This document shows positions 16,907-24,810 of a DNA stretch of 38,254 nt, one piece after another (within the stretch, counting starts at the first letter, position 1; each line of letters starts with the position of its first letter). The translations under genes were made by a program, and so were the position numbers. The notes beneath the pieces were generated by a model, which did not search any database, was not told the DNA's origin, and worked only from the letters and a program-made list of their open reading frames with translations. This DNA comes from Desulfobacteraceae bacterium. Its GTDB lineage: Bacteria; Desulfobacterota; Desulfobacteria; Desulfobacterales; Desulfobacteraceae. Location: NCBI GenBank assembly GCA_004796375.1, contig QZLA01000136.1, forward strand, positions 1 through 38,254, in the 5' to 3' direction.

Positions 16907-18070
16907 ATGAGAAAACAGCAACTGGACTACATTCTGAACCGGATGCTCGAATCCCACGATGATGTTTCCGATTTGAACTTTACGCCGGACAAACCGCTTC
17001 AGGTGGAAAGCTCCGGGGTACTCAAGACCGTCAAGATGGACCCGGACTTCTCCATTCTGACGCCCTACCAGACTGAACTTGTCGCGCTAAACCTGATCGG
17101 AAACAACCGGACCCTGACGGAAACCCTGATCAGGGAGGGATCCTGCGACCTGTCCTACCAGTTGGCGAACAAGGCGCGCTTCAGGGTCAATATCTTCTCC
17201 AGCTCCGGGAGATATTCGGTGGTGCTCAGGCGGCTTGAAACCAAAATACCGACCATCGAAGGCCTGAACCTGCCGGGATCTTTTCACCCCATGGCTGAAG
17301 AGAAAAACGGCATTATTCTGGTCACCGGTGCCACCGGTTCCGGTAAAACCACTTCGCTTGCCGCCCTTCTGGACAAGGTCAATGAAACCAAATCCGTGCA
17401 TGTGATCACCCTGGAGGACCCGATCGAATACCAGCATTCCCAGAAAAACGCCACGTTTAACCAGCGTGAGCTGGGAATTGACTTTGATACCTTTGCCAGC
17501 GGCCTCAGGGCCTCTTTACGCCAGGCCCCCAAGGTGATTTTGGTGGGTGAGATGCGAGACCGGGAAACCGTAGAGATCGGTTTGTCTGCAGCAGAAACCG
17601 GTCATTTGGTTTTATCCACACTCCATACGGTTGATGCCGGCCAGACCATCAACCGTATACTGGGTATGTTTTCCACGGAAGAGGAGAAGCAGATCAGGAT
17701 CCGTCTGGCAGATACCGTGCGCTGGATCGTTTCCCAGCGCCTGCTGCCCAAGGTGGGCGGGGGCAGGGTAGCGGCATTTGAAATCCTGGGGACCAGCCTT
17801 CGGGTCAAGGATACCATTCTCCATGGTGAGTCTGAAGGTAAAACCTTCATTGACATTATCACTGCCGGGAAGGCCCAGGGGATGGTGTCCTTTGACGAGT
17901 ACGTGATCTCGCTGTTCGAAAAGGGTGATATCACCGAAGATACGGCACTGGCCTATGCCACCCGCAAGGATATCGTCGGAAGGGGACTTGATTCCATAAA
18001 GAGTGCCCGGGGGGAAGCCACCACCCGTATCGAGAATCTCGAAATCGACCACGGCTACAAAGGGAGTTAA
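16907..18070 (+). CDS. Second PilT/PilU-family ATPase
   Basis: The 387-residue protein is a paralogue of the preceding PilT. It shows Walker A GATGSGKT at residues 141-148, the VITLEDPIEYQHSQ Asp box, Walker B ILVGEMRD, and LVLSTLHTVDAGQTINRILGMF. The N-terminal domain SDLNFTPDKPLQVESSGVLK is different from the ASDLHL motif of PilT, and the C-terminal AIRNLIRE-like helix is not seen. That fits the PilU type, an accessory ATPase that works with PilT to raise retraction force. GAGGAG lies 7 nt from the ATG. It is only 3 nt before the zinc-ribbon gene, so cotranslation is likely. I leave the symbol empty because PilU and PilT2 cannot be told apart here. Confidence 0.93.
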   Translation: MRKQQLDYILNRMLESHDDVSDLNFTPDKPLQVESSGVLKTVKMDPDFSILTPYQTELVALNLIGNNRTLTETLIREGSCDLSYQLANKARFRVNIFSSSGRYSVVLRRLETKIPTIEGLNLPGSFHPMAEEKNGIILVTGATGSGKTTSLAALLDKVNETKSVHVITLEDPIEYQHSQKNATFNQRELGIDFDTFASGLRASLRQAPKVILVGEMRDRETVEIGLSAAETGHLVLSTLHTVDAGQTINRILGMFSTEEEKQIRIRLADTVRWIVSQRLLPKVGGGRVAAFEILGTSLRVKDTILHGESEGKTFIDIITAGKAQGMVSFDEYVISLFEKGDITEDTALAYATRKDIVGRGLDSIKSARGEATTRIENLEIDHGYKGS

Positions 18071-18073
18071 GAC

Positions 18074-18694
18074 ATGAATGTTGCCTGCAAAAAATGCCGG
18101 ACCAAAATCAATATCCCGGATCATAAAATTCCCAGGGACAGGATGGCGAGCTTCAAATGCCCGAAATGCAAGGGCAAGATCGATCTACAACCGGAAGCAG
18201 AAAGCAGCAATATGGATCCGGCTGATAGCCAAGGCGGATCTGCCGAGAAACACCAGGTATTTGATGAAATCAACACCGCCCTGATCTGTGTGGATGACCC
18301 CGGTGTTAAAAAGCAGGTTCACGCGGTCCTGTCCCTCATGGATTACCAGGCGATCATGGTCAAGAACTGCAAGTCCGCATTATCGAAAATGCAGTATCAC
18401 ACCTTTAATATCATTGTCCTTTCTGATGATTTTGAGCGCACCGCCGGCTTCAACACCATGCTTTACAACATGAACCGGATGGACATGACCCAGAGAAGGC
18501 GGACCTGCCTGGTACTGATCAGCCGGGCATTCAAAACCAATGATGCGATGAAAGCGGCCCACCTGTCCGTAAACCAGATTGTCAGTGCCAAGGATATGGC
18601 TGAATTTGAACAGCACATACTGCGCGCGGCCACCGAGCACCAGAACGTGTACGCCGTGTTCAACGACTGCCTGTCCGCCAGCAGGCCATATTGA
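18074..18694 (+). CDS. Zinc-ribbon protein with a degenerate receiver-like domain
   Basis: The 206-residue protein has an N-terminal MJ0042-type zinc ribbon: CKKC at residues 5-8 and CPKC at about 32-35. After a polar linker (residues 40-65) there is a domain with the alternation of a receiver fold: TALICVDDPGVKKQVHAVL, then a strand-like FNIIVLSDDFE in place of the usual phospho-acceptor Asp, then RTCLVLISRAF and NQIVSAKDMAEF with the conserved Lys. The Asp position appears to be Ser or shifted, so this would be a pseudo-receiver. It follows the second PilT-family ATPase by 3 nt and precedes a membrane protein gene. Its function is unknown; a regulatory partner of the ATPases is an inference. 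Confidence 0.8.
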   Translation: MNVACKKCRTKINIPDHKIPRDRMASFKCPKCKGKIDLQPEAESSNMDPADSQGGSAEKHQVFDEINTALICVDDPGVKKQVHAVLSLMDYQAIMVKNCKSALSKMQYHTFNIIVLSDDFERTAGFNTMLYNMNRMDMTQRRRTCLVLISRAFKTNDAMKAAHLSVNQIVSAKDMAEFEQHILRAATEHQNVYAVFNDCLSASRPY

Positions 18695-18769
18695 TCCGGG
18701 CCATGAATCCCAGGCACCGCTCTTGCCACCCCTTTGCCGATCAATCTATTTTTTCCGGTGCATCTACCC

Positions 18770-19645
18770 ATGATTCAGCAATGGCATGAACCCGCGACAT
18801 TTCAGGAATGGCTGAAGAGGACATTCTCATTCTTAAACATCGGCCTGGTCTTTTTTGCGGCCCTGTTTATTTTCAGCGAATTCCGGTTTAACTGGTGTGA
18901 GAAGCTCCTGGGCCGTTATCTTGCCGCAACAAATCCTCATCGGCCGGAGACAGGATCCATCTGGAAAACCGGCCGGCACACCCTGGCAGCCAACCGCTTC
19001 TTAAATGATATCATCCAGAAAAAGCAGGAGGCCACCCAAAAGGTTGAACAGGCACAAACATTTGTGGAACTCTCCTCAGGCATCCTGCCCGGTGAATGGG
19101 TCACCCTGCAGAAAGAACAGTTTAAATCACTTTACCGGTCTCTGCCGCAATCCATTTCATCCCGCCTCATCTCCCCGGCCCGCTTGATCTGGATTTTATC
19201 GGGCAAGGATCTTAACCGGATCTTTTGCGAAGGAGCGGTCCAGGGATTGAATATCTATTTTCTGGATTCTCAGAACCGTGTCATTCACCAGCTAACGATC
19301 TCTTCTGAAGATATTGTCCAGATTGAAACCGGTGTCCAGCCGATTTCAAAAAACATAGAGGAGATCGAAGAGTTTTCAAACAGCATATTTTCTGCCCGAC
19401 ATTTTTTTGAAGCGGTATTCATGCTGCCCGAAGATATAATTCCGGACCTGATCCTTAACCCGGAACTGCTGCTGGATGAAAAGGGTCAAATCCAGAAAGT
19501 CGGGATATGGAATGAAGCCCAGTCCGGATTTATCAACCTGGGATTTGAATTTGAAGCTAACGGCCGTAAGCGGGTCGTGGTCGTCAAAGGGCGGGAATGG
19601 GCCGTCTGGCAGCTTGGATTGATCCTGAGAGGCGACACCCGGTGA
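18770..19645 (+). CDS. Unknown membrane-anchored protein upstream of PBP1A
   Basis: I do not recognise this 291-residue protein. I chose the ATG at 18770; a TTG at 18734 would add 12 residues, and neither has a clear ribosome binding site. One transmembrane segment is visible near residues 18-38 (SFLNIGLVFFAALFIF). The rest is soluble with helical Lys/Gln-rich stretches around residues 80-120 and alternating strands later, with no Cys cluster and no catalytic motif I can name. Its TGA overlaps the GTG start of the PBP1A gene (GTGA), so the two are translationally coupled and probably act together in the envelope. The position suggests a regulator or anchor for the peptidoglycan synthase, by inference only. 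Confidence 0.7.
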   Translation: MIQQWHEPATFQEWLKRTFSFLNIGLVFFAALFIFSEFRFNWCEKLLGRYLAATNPHRPETGSIWKTGRHTLAANRFLNDIIQKKQEATQKVEQAQTFVELSSGILPGEWVTLQKEQFKSLYRSLPQSISSRLISPARLIWILSGKDLNRIFCEGAVQGLNIYFLDSQNRVIHQLTISSEDIVQIETGVQPISKNIEEIEEFSNSIFSARHFFEAVFMLPEDIIPDLILNPELLLDEKGQIQKVGIWNEAQSGFINLGFEFEANGRKRVVVVKGREWAVWQLGLILRGDTR

Positions 19646-21699
19646 AACGGCTGCTTATAAATATCCTGAGGGGGATCCGCCTTTTGTTTTATTCAGGATT
19701 GATTGGTGCGGCTCTGTTTGGATTCGGCGTCATGGGGCTGGTCTTCTTCATGTCCAACGACCTTCCCAAGCTGCCCCAGCCGTTGAGCCGGATCATTGAA
19801 ACCCCGCAAACCCAGATCTATACGTCTTCCGGAGAAATGCTCATCACCCTGGGTGAACGAAAAACGGTTCCCTTGAATATGATCTCAACCGATTTTATCA
19901 ATGCCATCCTGGCCATCGAGGATCACCGTTTTTTTGAGCATGACGGCATCAACAAGCTTCGAACCCTTAAAGGCCTGTATATCACGCTATTCAAGCCCGG
20001 CCAGGTGCAGGGGGCATCCACCATTACCCAGCAGCTGGCTAAAAACCTGTTTTTCAGTTTTGAGCAGTCGTTTTCACGAAAATTCAAAGAGATGCTGGTG
20101 GCCTTTCAAATCGAGGCAACCTGCAGTAAAGAGGAGATCCTTCACGCCTATATCAACCAGATCCATTTTGGTGCGGGTGCACAGGGTGTTGAAAAAGCAG
20201 CCAGAATCTTTTTTGATAAATCCGCCGTCAATCTGACTCTGGACGAAGCCGCCCTTCTGGCCGGACTCCCGAAATCTCCCACGGGATACAACCCGTTCCG
20301 GCACTATAACAGAGCGCTTGCAAGGCGTAACGTGGTCCTTAACCGGATGGCTGCCGTTGGGTTTATTTCACCGGATCAGGCCAGGCAGGCATCGGAAACC
20401 AAACCTTTACTGGCTGCCAAGCGGACCGATTCAAGAACCGGCTCCTACTTTCTGGACGCGCTTATTTCCCGTCTGGTTCACATCTATGGCCAGGATGTGG
20501 TATATTACGGCGGCATCAGAGTCACCACCACCATTGATCTCAAACTCCAGGCACTTGCCGTTCAAAGTATCCGTGACGGGCTGAACCGTCTGGACCAGAT
20601 GATGGGGCTGGACAGCACCGCACCGGTCAGACCCCAGGGCGCACTCGTGGCCATCGACACGGCATCCGGCGCAGTAAAAGCCATGGTGGGCGGCCGGGAT
20701 TATTATGAAAGCGAGTTCAACCGGGCCGTCAACTCCCGGCGCCAGCCCGGATCCGGGTTCAAACCCTTTGTGTACTATCAGGCATTCAGGCAGATGGGAT
20801 TCCACCCGGCAACCGTCATGACGGACAGACCGGTAAAAATCACCATCAAAGGCGCCCCTGACTGGGAGCCTAAAAACTTCAGCAAGCAATACCAAGGGGA
20901 CATGATCCTTAAACAGGCGATGACCCACTCGGTGAATACGATTTCCGCCCAACTGGTTGAACAGATCGGTCCGGGGGCGGTGATCAACCTTGCAAAAACC
21001 TGTGGCATTAAAAGCCCGTTAAACGAGGTGTATTCCATTGCCCTTGGATCCTCTCTGGTCACGCCGCTGGAAATGGCATCGGCATTTTCAACATTTGCCA
21101 CACAGGGCGTCCGGCACGAACCTTTTCTTATCTGGCGGGTAGAAGATCCGTTTGGACGCGTCATCTACGAACATATCATCCAGGAAAAGCAGGTTCTTGA
21201 ACCGGCCCTGGTTTATCAGGTTGTGGATATGCTCAAGTCCGTCATTGACCGGGGATCAGGAAAATCGATCCGTCAGCACGGATTTACCCGTCCGGCTGCC
21301 GGGAAAACCGGAACAACGGATCAATACAATGATGCCTGGTTCACCGGCTTCACGCCCACACTCTGCGTATCGATATGGACCGGATTTGACAAAGGCAGGA
21401 ACCTCATTGATATCAATGGCACAGGGATTACCGGCGGCCGGAGTGCGGGCCCCATTTGGGCCCAGTTTATGAAAGAGGCGTTAAAAGGACAACCGGAAAG
21501 GCACTTTCCGATTCCGGAAAATATCCGTTTCGAAACCGTGGTGGGTGCGACAGGGTGCTTTGAGCCTGAACCTGTGCCCCAGGTGCTGGATGAGAGGTTG
21601 ACTGATGTTTTCCAGGAGCCGGTTCCACCGTCGACCTCCGTCGTACCTTTAAAACCGGATCAGGTCCCCTGCCCCCCCCATGGAAAGGAGAGTCCGTGA
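19642..21699 (+). CDS. mrcA: Penicillin-binding protein 1A (bifunctional transglycosylase/transpeptidase)
   Basis: The start is the GTG at 19642, which overlaps the previous stop; a longer frame from 19597 is not needed. The product has 685 residues. An N-terminal membrane anchor covers about residues 12-37. The GT51 domain shows the catalytic Glu93 in AIEDHRFFEHDG, then GASTITQQLAKNL and the KEEILHAYINQIHFG motif. The transpeptidase domain has the nucleophile Ser371 in GSGFKPF, an SVNT motif and KTGTT at residues 555-559. It polymerises and crosslinks peptidoglycan outside the inner membrane. It is followed by a SPOR-domain membrane protein whose GTG overlaps its TGA. The set of motifs is complete, so the enzyme is likely active. 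Confidence 0.96.
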   Translation: MKRLLINILRGIRLLFYSGLIGAALFGFGVMGLVFFMSNDLPKLPQPLSRIIETPQTQIYTSSGEMLITLGERKTVPLNMISTDFINAILAIEDHRFFEHDGINKLRTLKGLYITLFKPGQVQGASTITQQLAKNLFFSFEQSFSRKFKEMLVAFQIEATCSKEEILHAYINQIHFGAGAQGVEKAARIFFDKSAVNLTLDEAALLAGLPKSPTGYNPFRHYNRALARRNVVLNRMAAVGFISPDQARQASETKPLLAAKRTDSRTGSYFLDALISRLVHIYGQDVVYYGGIRVTTTIDLKLQALAVQSIRDGLNRLDQMMGLDSTAPVRPQGALVAIDTASGAVKAMVGGRDYYESEFNRAVNSRRQPGSGFKPFVYYQAFRQMGFHPATVMTDRPVKITIKGAPDWEPKNFSKQYQGDMILKQAMTHSVNTISAQLVEQIGPGAVINLAKTCGIKSPLNEVYSIALGSSLVTPLEMASAFSTFATQGVRHEPFLIWRVEDPFGRVIYEHIIQEKQVLEPALVYQVVDMLKSVIDRGSGKSIRQHGFTRPAAGKTGTTDQYNDAWFTGFTPTLCVSIWTGFDKGRNLIDINGTGITGGRSAGPIWAQFMKEALKGQPERHFPIPENIRFETVVGATGCFEPEPVPQVLDERLTDVFQEPVPPSTSVVPLKPDQVPCPPHGKESP

Positions 21700-22970
21700 T
21701 CTGGGTGATCAGAAACCTGTGCGTGAGGTTATGGACCACCCTGTTCCTGGGTATCCCGATGATCATTGCCCTGGCACCCGTCATGGCCACCAGCATCAGC
21801 GGTCAACTTCTGGTACTCATTGAATTGATCATGGTGATCATTTTGTTTTTCGGTATCGATTTCCTATTGGACCGGATCGGCAGGGCCATGATTGCCAACC
21901 TGCTCAGAGAAGGAGAGACCTGGGAGCGATCAGGTATTCTCGGAAAGAGTGAGCAAAGTTATATCAAAGCGATCAGAATTTTTGACACCTTTTTACTCTC
22001 TCCCTTTGGTGCCAGAAAACTGATCACCCACCTGACCCGCACATTGTCACGGTTCATGCTGATGTCGAATCGGGAATCCGAGCATTTCACAAACGTCGCC
22101 GACACCTACTTGCGGCTGAATCCCAGGGATGTCGATCTGTCGTTGCTCTGGCTGAAATCATTATTTAAACGCAAAGAGATTTCCCCACGCCAGGAGGATC
22201 TTCTCGGCCGCATTGCCAATACCCATTTGGAATCAAAAAAGATACTGCCGGTGCTCACCCGGGTGTTTCTCGGTCTGAAAAGAAAGGACTTCACTGCACA
22301 AACCATATATCAGCGTGCATTGGGGAGCCCAGCCTTGAAGCGCCATTTCGGTGACCAGATACAGGCCTTGATCCGGATGGATGAACCGTTGGGACACCAG
22401 GCCGCGATCCATCACTTTGAGGCCATGGATCATCCCAAAACGACCCAGCTCAACCTTAGGGACAAGGCCATTGCGCTGAAAAACAAAACAGCTGAATTTG
22501 TAATATCAATCCTCAATGCCTGCACCGCAGCCATGAGCTTTGTCATTCTGGGATTGAGTTCGGCAGTGGAATATATCAAAAGCCATGAACAGGTCAGACT
22601 GTATCTGAAAGCGGGTATCATGGGAGTTCTGGGTGTTTTCCTGGTGATCTTTGTGATCAACACCGTATCCCACCTGTCACCGCAAAAAGTCCCTCCCAAA
22701 GAGCCTGTGCCCATTGAGATTGTGCTGCCCAAACCATTTACCATCCAGGTTGCTGCCTATCTGAAGCAAGACCATGCCGAGCAATATGTGCAGCGCTTGA
22801 AAAAAAATGATATTAACGCCCGAATCAGGATGACCGATGGGGGCGGAAAAACTTGGTATCTCGTGATGGTATCTGAATTTGACGACAAGAAAAGTGCGGC
22901 CGACTATGGCCGCAGCCTGAAATCCAAAGGAATCATATCCGATTTTTTTGTCAATAATAATGAGTCATAA
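21696..22970 (+). CDS. SPOR-domain membrane protein
   Basis: The 424-residue protein starts with GTG overlapping the PBP1A stop. Two hydrophobic segments lie near residues 15-35 and 36-56, then a helical cytoplasmic or repeat-like domain (residues 65-275), a third membrane segment near 302-325, and a C-terminal SPOR domain at about residues 345-424 (TIQVAAYLKQDHAEQYVQRLKK and WYLVMVSEFDDKKSAADYGRSLKSKG). SPOR domains bind denuded glycan strands at septa. The topology places the SPOR domain in the periplasm. Coupling to PBP1A implies a role in directing septal or polar wall synthesis. The stop overlaps the end of the convergent yedF gene by 6 nt. The middle domain resembles no family I recognise. 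Confidence 0.85.
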   Translation: MIWVIRNLCVRLWTTLFLGIPMIIALAPVMATSISGQLLVLIELIMVIILFFGIDFLLDRIGRAMIANLLREGETWERSGILGKSEQSYIKAIRIFDTFLLSPFGARKLITHLTRTLSRFMLMSNRESEHFTNVADTYLRLNPRDVDLSLLWLKSLFKRKEISPRQEDLLGRIANTHLESKKILPVLTRVFLGLKRKDFTAQTIYQRALGSPALKRHFGDQIQALIRMDEPLGHQAAIHHFEAMDHPKTTQLNLRDKAIALKNKTAEFVISILNACTAAMSFVILGLSSAVEYIKSHEQVRLYLKAGIMGVLGVFLVIFVINTVSHLSPQKVPPKEPVPIEIVLPKPFTIQVAAYLKQDHAEQYVQRLKKNDINARIRMTDGGGKTWYLVMVSEFDDKKSAADYGRSLKSKGIISDFFVNNNES

Positions 22971-23573
22971 ATTGATAATCTTGTCTGCAAGCTGCATGGC
23001 TGTGACAATATCCAGCATATTGGTGGTCTCCCCGATGCGCTTTTGGTCCATCAGGTCAAGATAGGTCAGACAGGTGCCGCATACCAGAATACGGGTACCG
23101 TTTCCCTCTATATCCGACAGTGATTCCAATACTTCCGAGCCTTCAGTGGCAAACCGGACCCCATGATTGACAAAAATCAGATGCCACAGGTCACTGCCCA
23201 TCTCTTTAAGGGTCTTTATATAGTTGACCATCAATTTTTCGCCCAGGGTGGCATCTCCATTTCCAATCTGCTGGGAACCGATCATAATCAGTATTTTCTG
23301 CTGCTCAGCCATTGCGGGAGTGACCGCATTTGATGGTTCTTCAACCGGAACCGGTTTATCCGGTCCCATGGTCCCATTCACCGTTGATATCCTGCCGTCT
23401 GACTCGACACCCACCTGATATCCCTGAAAATCCAGGAACCGGGATACGTTTTCCACAGCAGCGTCATTATCCACAACAACATCAATACTTGCGGGGCGTT
23501 TGCTTTCAATCAGCTCTTTTGCCTTTAGAACAGGCCCTGGGCAGTCCAGGCCCCGGCAATCGATTTTCTCCAT
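22965..23573 (-). CDS. yedF: YedF-type sulfurtransferase-like selenium metabolism protein
   Basis: The 202-residue protein joins two domains. Residues 1-70 are TusA/SirA-like, with the DCRGLDCPGP motif (Cys11 in the CPxP position). Residues about 93-202 are DsrE-like, with ILIMIGSQQIGNGDATLGEKLMVNYIKTL and RILVCGTCLTYLDL. This two-domain form is the YedF family annotated as linked to selenium metabolism, with a chemistry not settled in the literature. AAAGG precedes the ATG. It is the only gene in the window besides hysA that ties to selenium, though the two are 5 kb apart. It overlaps the SPOR gene convergently. Confidence 0.93.
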   Translation of the reverse strand: MEKIDCRGLDCPGPVLKAKELIESKRPASIDVVVDNDAAVENVSRFLDFQGYQVGVESDGRISTVNGTMGPDKPVPVEEPSNAVTPAMAEQQKILIMIGSQQIGNGDATLGEKLMVNYIKTLKEMGSDLWHLIFVNHGVRFATEGSEVLESLSDIEGNGTRILVCGTCLTYLDLMDQKRIGETTNMLDIVTAMQLADKIINL

Positions 23574-23758
23574 AGGTGAAACCTTTCTAAGTTACGCTAT
23601 CTCTCATTCCCGAACCCGGTCACGGAATGAATTATCAGGCTTTTTTCCATATGAGAACATATTTCCTGGGCCGCAGCATGTCAAATTCATATATCCAATA
23701 CAACCCGTGAACGCTATTCGGATTCTCTATGCGAATGATTTCGTAACCATTTTTATAC

Positions 23759-23786
23759 TTGAAATAATCCTGAACTGTCTTAGTAT
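23759..23786 (+). promoter_or_regulatory. Possible sigma70 promoter of the universal stress protein gene
   Basis: TTGAAA at 23759-23764 and TAGTAT at 23781-23786 with a 16-nt spacer, 51 nt before the start codon. The match is moderate only. Confidence 0.35.
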
Positions 23787-23837
23787 GTTGAGAAATGTGA
23801 ACCAACCCGAAAAACAACACCCTTTGGAGAAAATACA

Positions 23838-24374
23838 ATGGTTGAAAAAACAAATAAAATTTTGTTTGCTTCTGATCTTTCCGTGGACATGAAAATCGTA
23901 TTTGAACAGGCAGTTGCCCTTTCCACTTATTGTGATACAGGTATTATTGTCCTTCATGTAATGGATGAAACCAGCAAGAATTCTGAAAGTATGATGAGAA
24001 TGGCATTTGGTGAAGCGCTGTATGAAAAAATCAAGGCTGATCAGAGAGATGGTGCCAAAAACCTTCTGATCGGCAAGAATGTGGACGCCCTTAAAATCCG
24101 CCAGGCCATTTCCGGTTTTTTTGCTGAAACATCAAAGGACAACGGCATCGAAGAGACGGACTCCCCCATAGAAAAAATTTTGATTGCCGAAGGGCGTTCT
24201 ATTGCTGATGAGATTGCCGCCACCGCGGAAGAGGAGGCGTGCGGCTATATTGTAATGGGATGCCGCCAGCAGGGCATATTATCTGAAGCCATGGGAGATC
24301 ATCTCGTTAAAAAGGTACTCAAACGCTCAAAAATGCCGGTTCTGGCCGTACCGTTTAAAAGCGAAAAATCATAA
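23838..24374 (+). CDS. Universal stress protein (UspA family)
   Basis: The 178-residue protein begins NKILFASDLSVDMKIVFEQAVALS at residues 5-28 and ends with the family's ATP-loop pattern: YIVMGCRQQGILSEAMGDHLVKKVLKRSKMPVLAV at residues 138-172, a variant of G-2x-G-9x-G(S/T). An insertion of about 30 residues lies in the middle (residues 80-115), making it longer than the usual 140-150. Such proteins are induced by stress or growth arrest and bind ATP in some members. GGAG lies 8 nt from the ATG. It is a single-gene unit: a clear terminator stands at 24398-24451. No link to neighbours can be claimed. Confidence 0.92.
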   Translation: MVEKTNKILFASDLSVDMKIVFEQAVALSTYCDTGIIVLHVMDETSKNSESMMRMAFGEALYEKIKADQRDGAKNLLIGKNVDALKIRQAISGFFAETSKDNGIEETDSPIEKILIAEGRSIADEIAATAEEEACGYIVMGCRQQGILSEAMGDHLVKKVLKRSKMPVLAVPFKSEKS

Positions 24375-24397
24375 GAGCTGGCCTCTTAATCAAAAGG

Positions 24398-24451
24398 TAA
24401 CCCTGTATGTCCGGTCCTGTTGCACCCGAGATGATACAGGGTTATTTTTTT
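24398..24451 (+). terminator. Rho-independent terminator after the universal stress protein gene
   Basis: An 11-bp perfect stem (24398-24408 with 24434-24444) surrounds a 25-nt loop and is followed by seven Ts (24445-24451). The T-run falls inside the 3' end of the convergent cysteine-cluster gene. Confidence 0.8.
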
Positions 24452-24810
24452 GCCTTCCCGGGCGTTAGGTTTTCTTTCTGACGAATCGCCCACTCACATA
24501 TCTTGTACCAGTTCTTAAACCGCCATTTAAAGGGAAATTGTCTGCATTGAACCGGTTTAACCGTATTAATGCGGCATCCGGTATCCGTCAGAAATATACA
24601 GGCACCATCCGCTTTTTCGATCAATGAAAGAGCCTGCCGGTCAATGGTCAATTCGGTATACTGATCCGTGAATGCAAGGATATCCATCTCCAGGAACCGG
24701 GCAATCTTTGATGCCTCATTTTCCCCAAGCCTGACGTACCCCTCCTGCCTGCAGCATGCATGGCATTGGAAGCACTCGAATTGATTCAGATCCAGTTTCA
24801 TGCGTTTCAT
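24442..24810 (-). CDS. YkgJ-type cysteine-cluster protein
   Basis: The 122-residue protein has the CxxCxxCC signature: FECFQCHACCRQEGYVRLGENEASKIARFL at residues 12-41, and then DGACIFLTDTGCRINTVKPVQCRQFPFKW at about 69-97. The family is thought to bind zinc or an iron-sulfur cluster; no activity is established. The ATG overlaps the TGA of lysA (ATGA) and no ribosome binding site is seen, so translation should depend on lysA. A role in amino-acid metabolism is suggested by nothing except position. Its last bases overlap the terminator of the convergent universal stress protein gene. Confidence 0.88.
   Translation of the reverse strand: MKRMKLDLNQFECFQCHACCRQEGYVRLGENEASKIARFLEMDILAFTDQYTELTIDRQALSLIEKADGACIFLTDTGCRINTVKPVQCRQFPFKWRFKNWYKICEWAIRQKENLTPGKAKK

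Noticed and set aside
23635-23853. 72-codon frame on the minus strand in the yedF/usp gap
   Set aside because: It overlaps the start of the universal stress protein gene, has no clear ribosome binding site and no known motif; I treat the 264-bp gap as regulatory.
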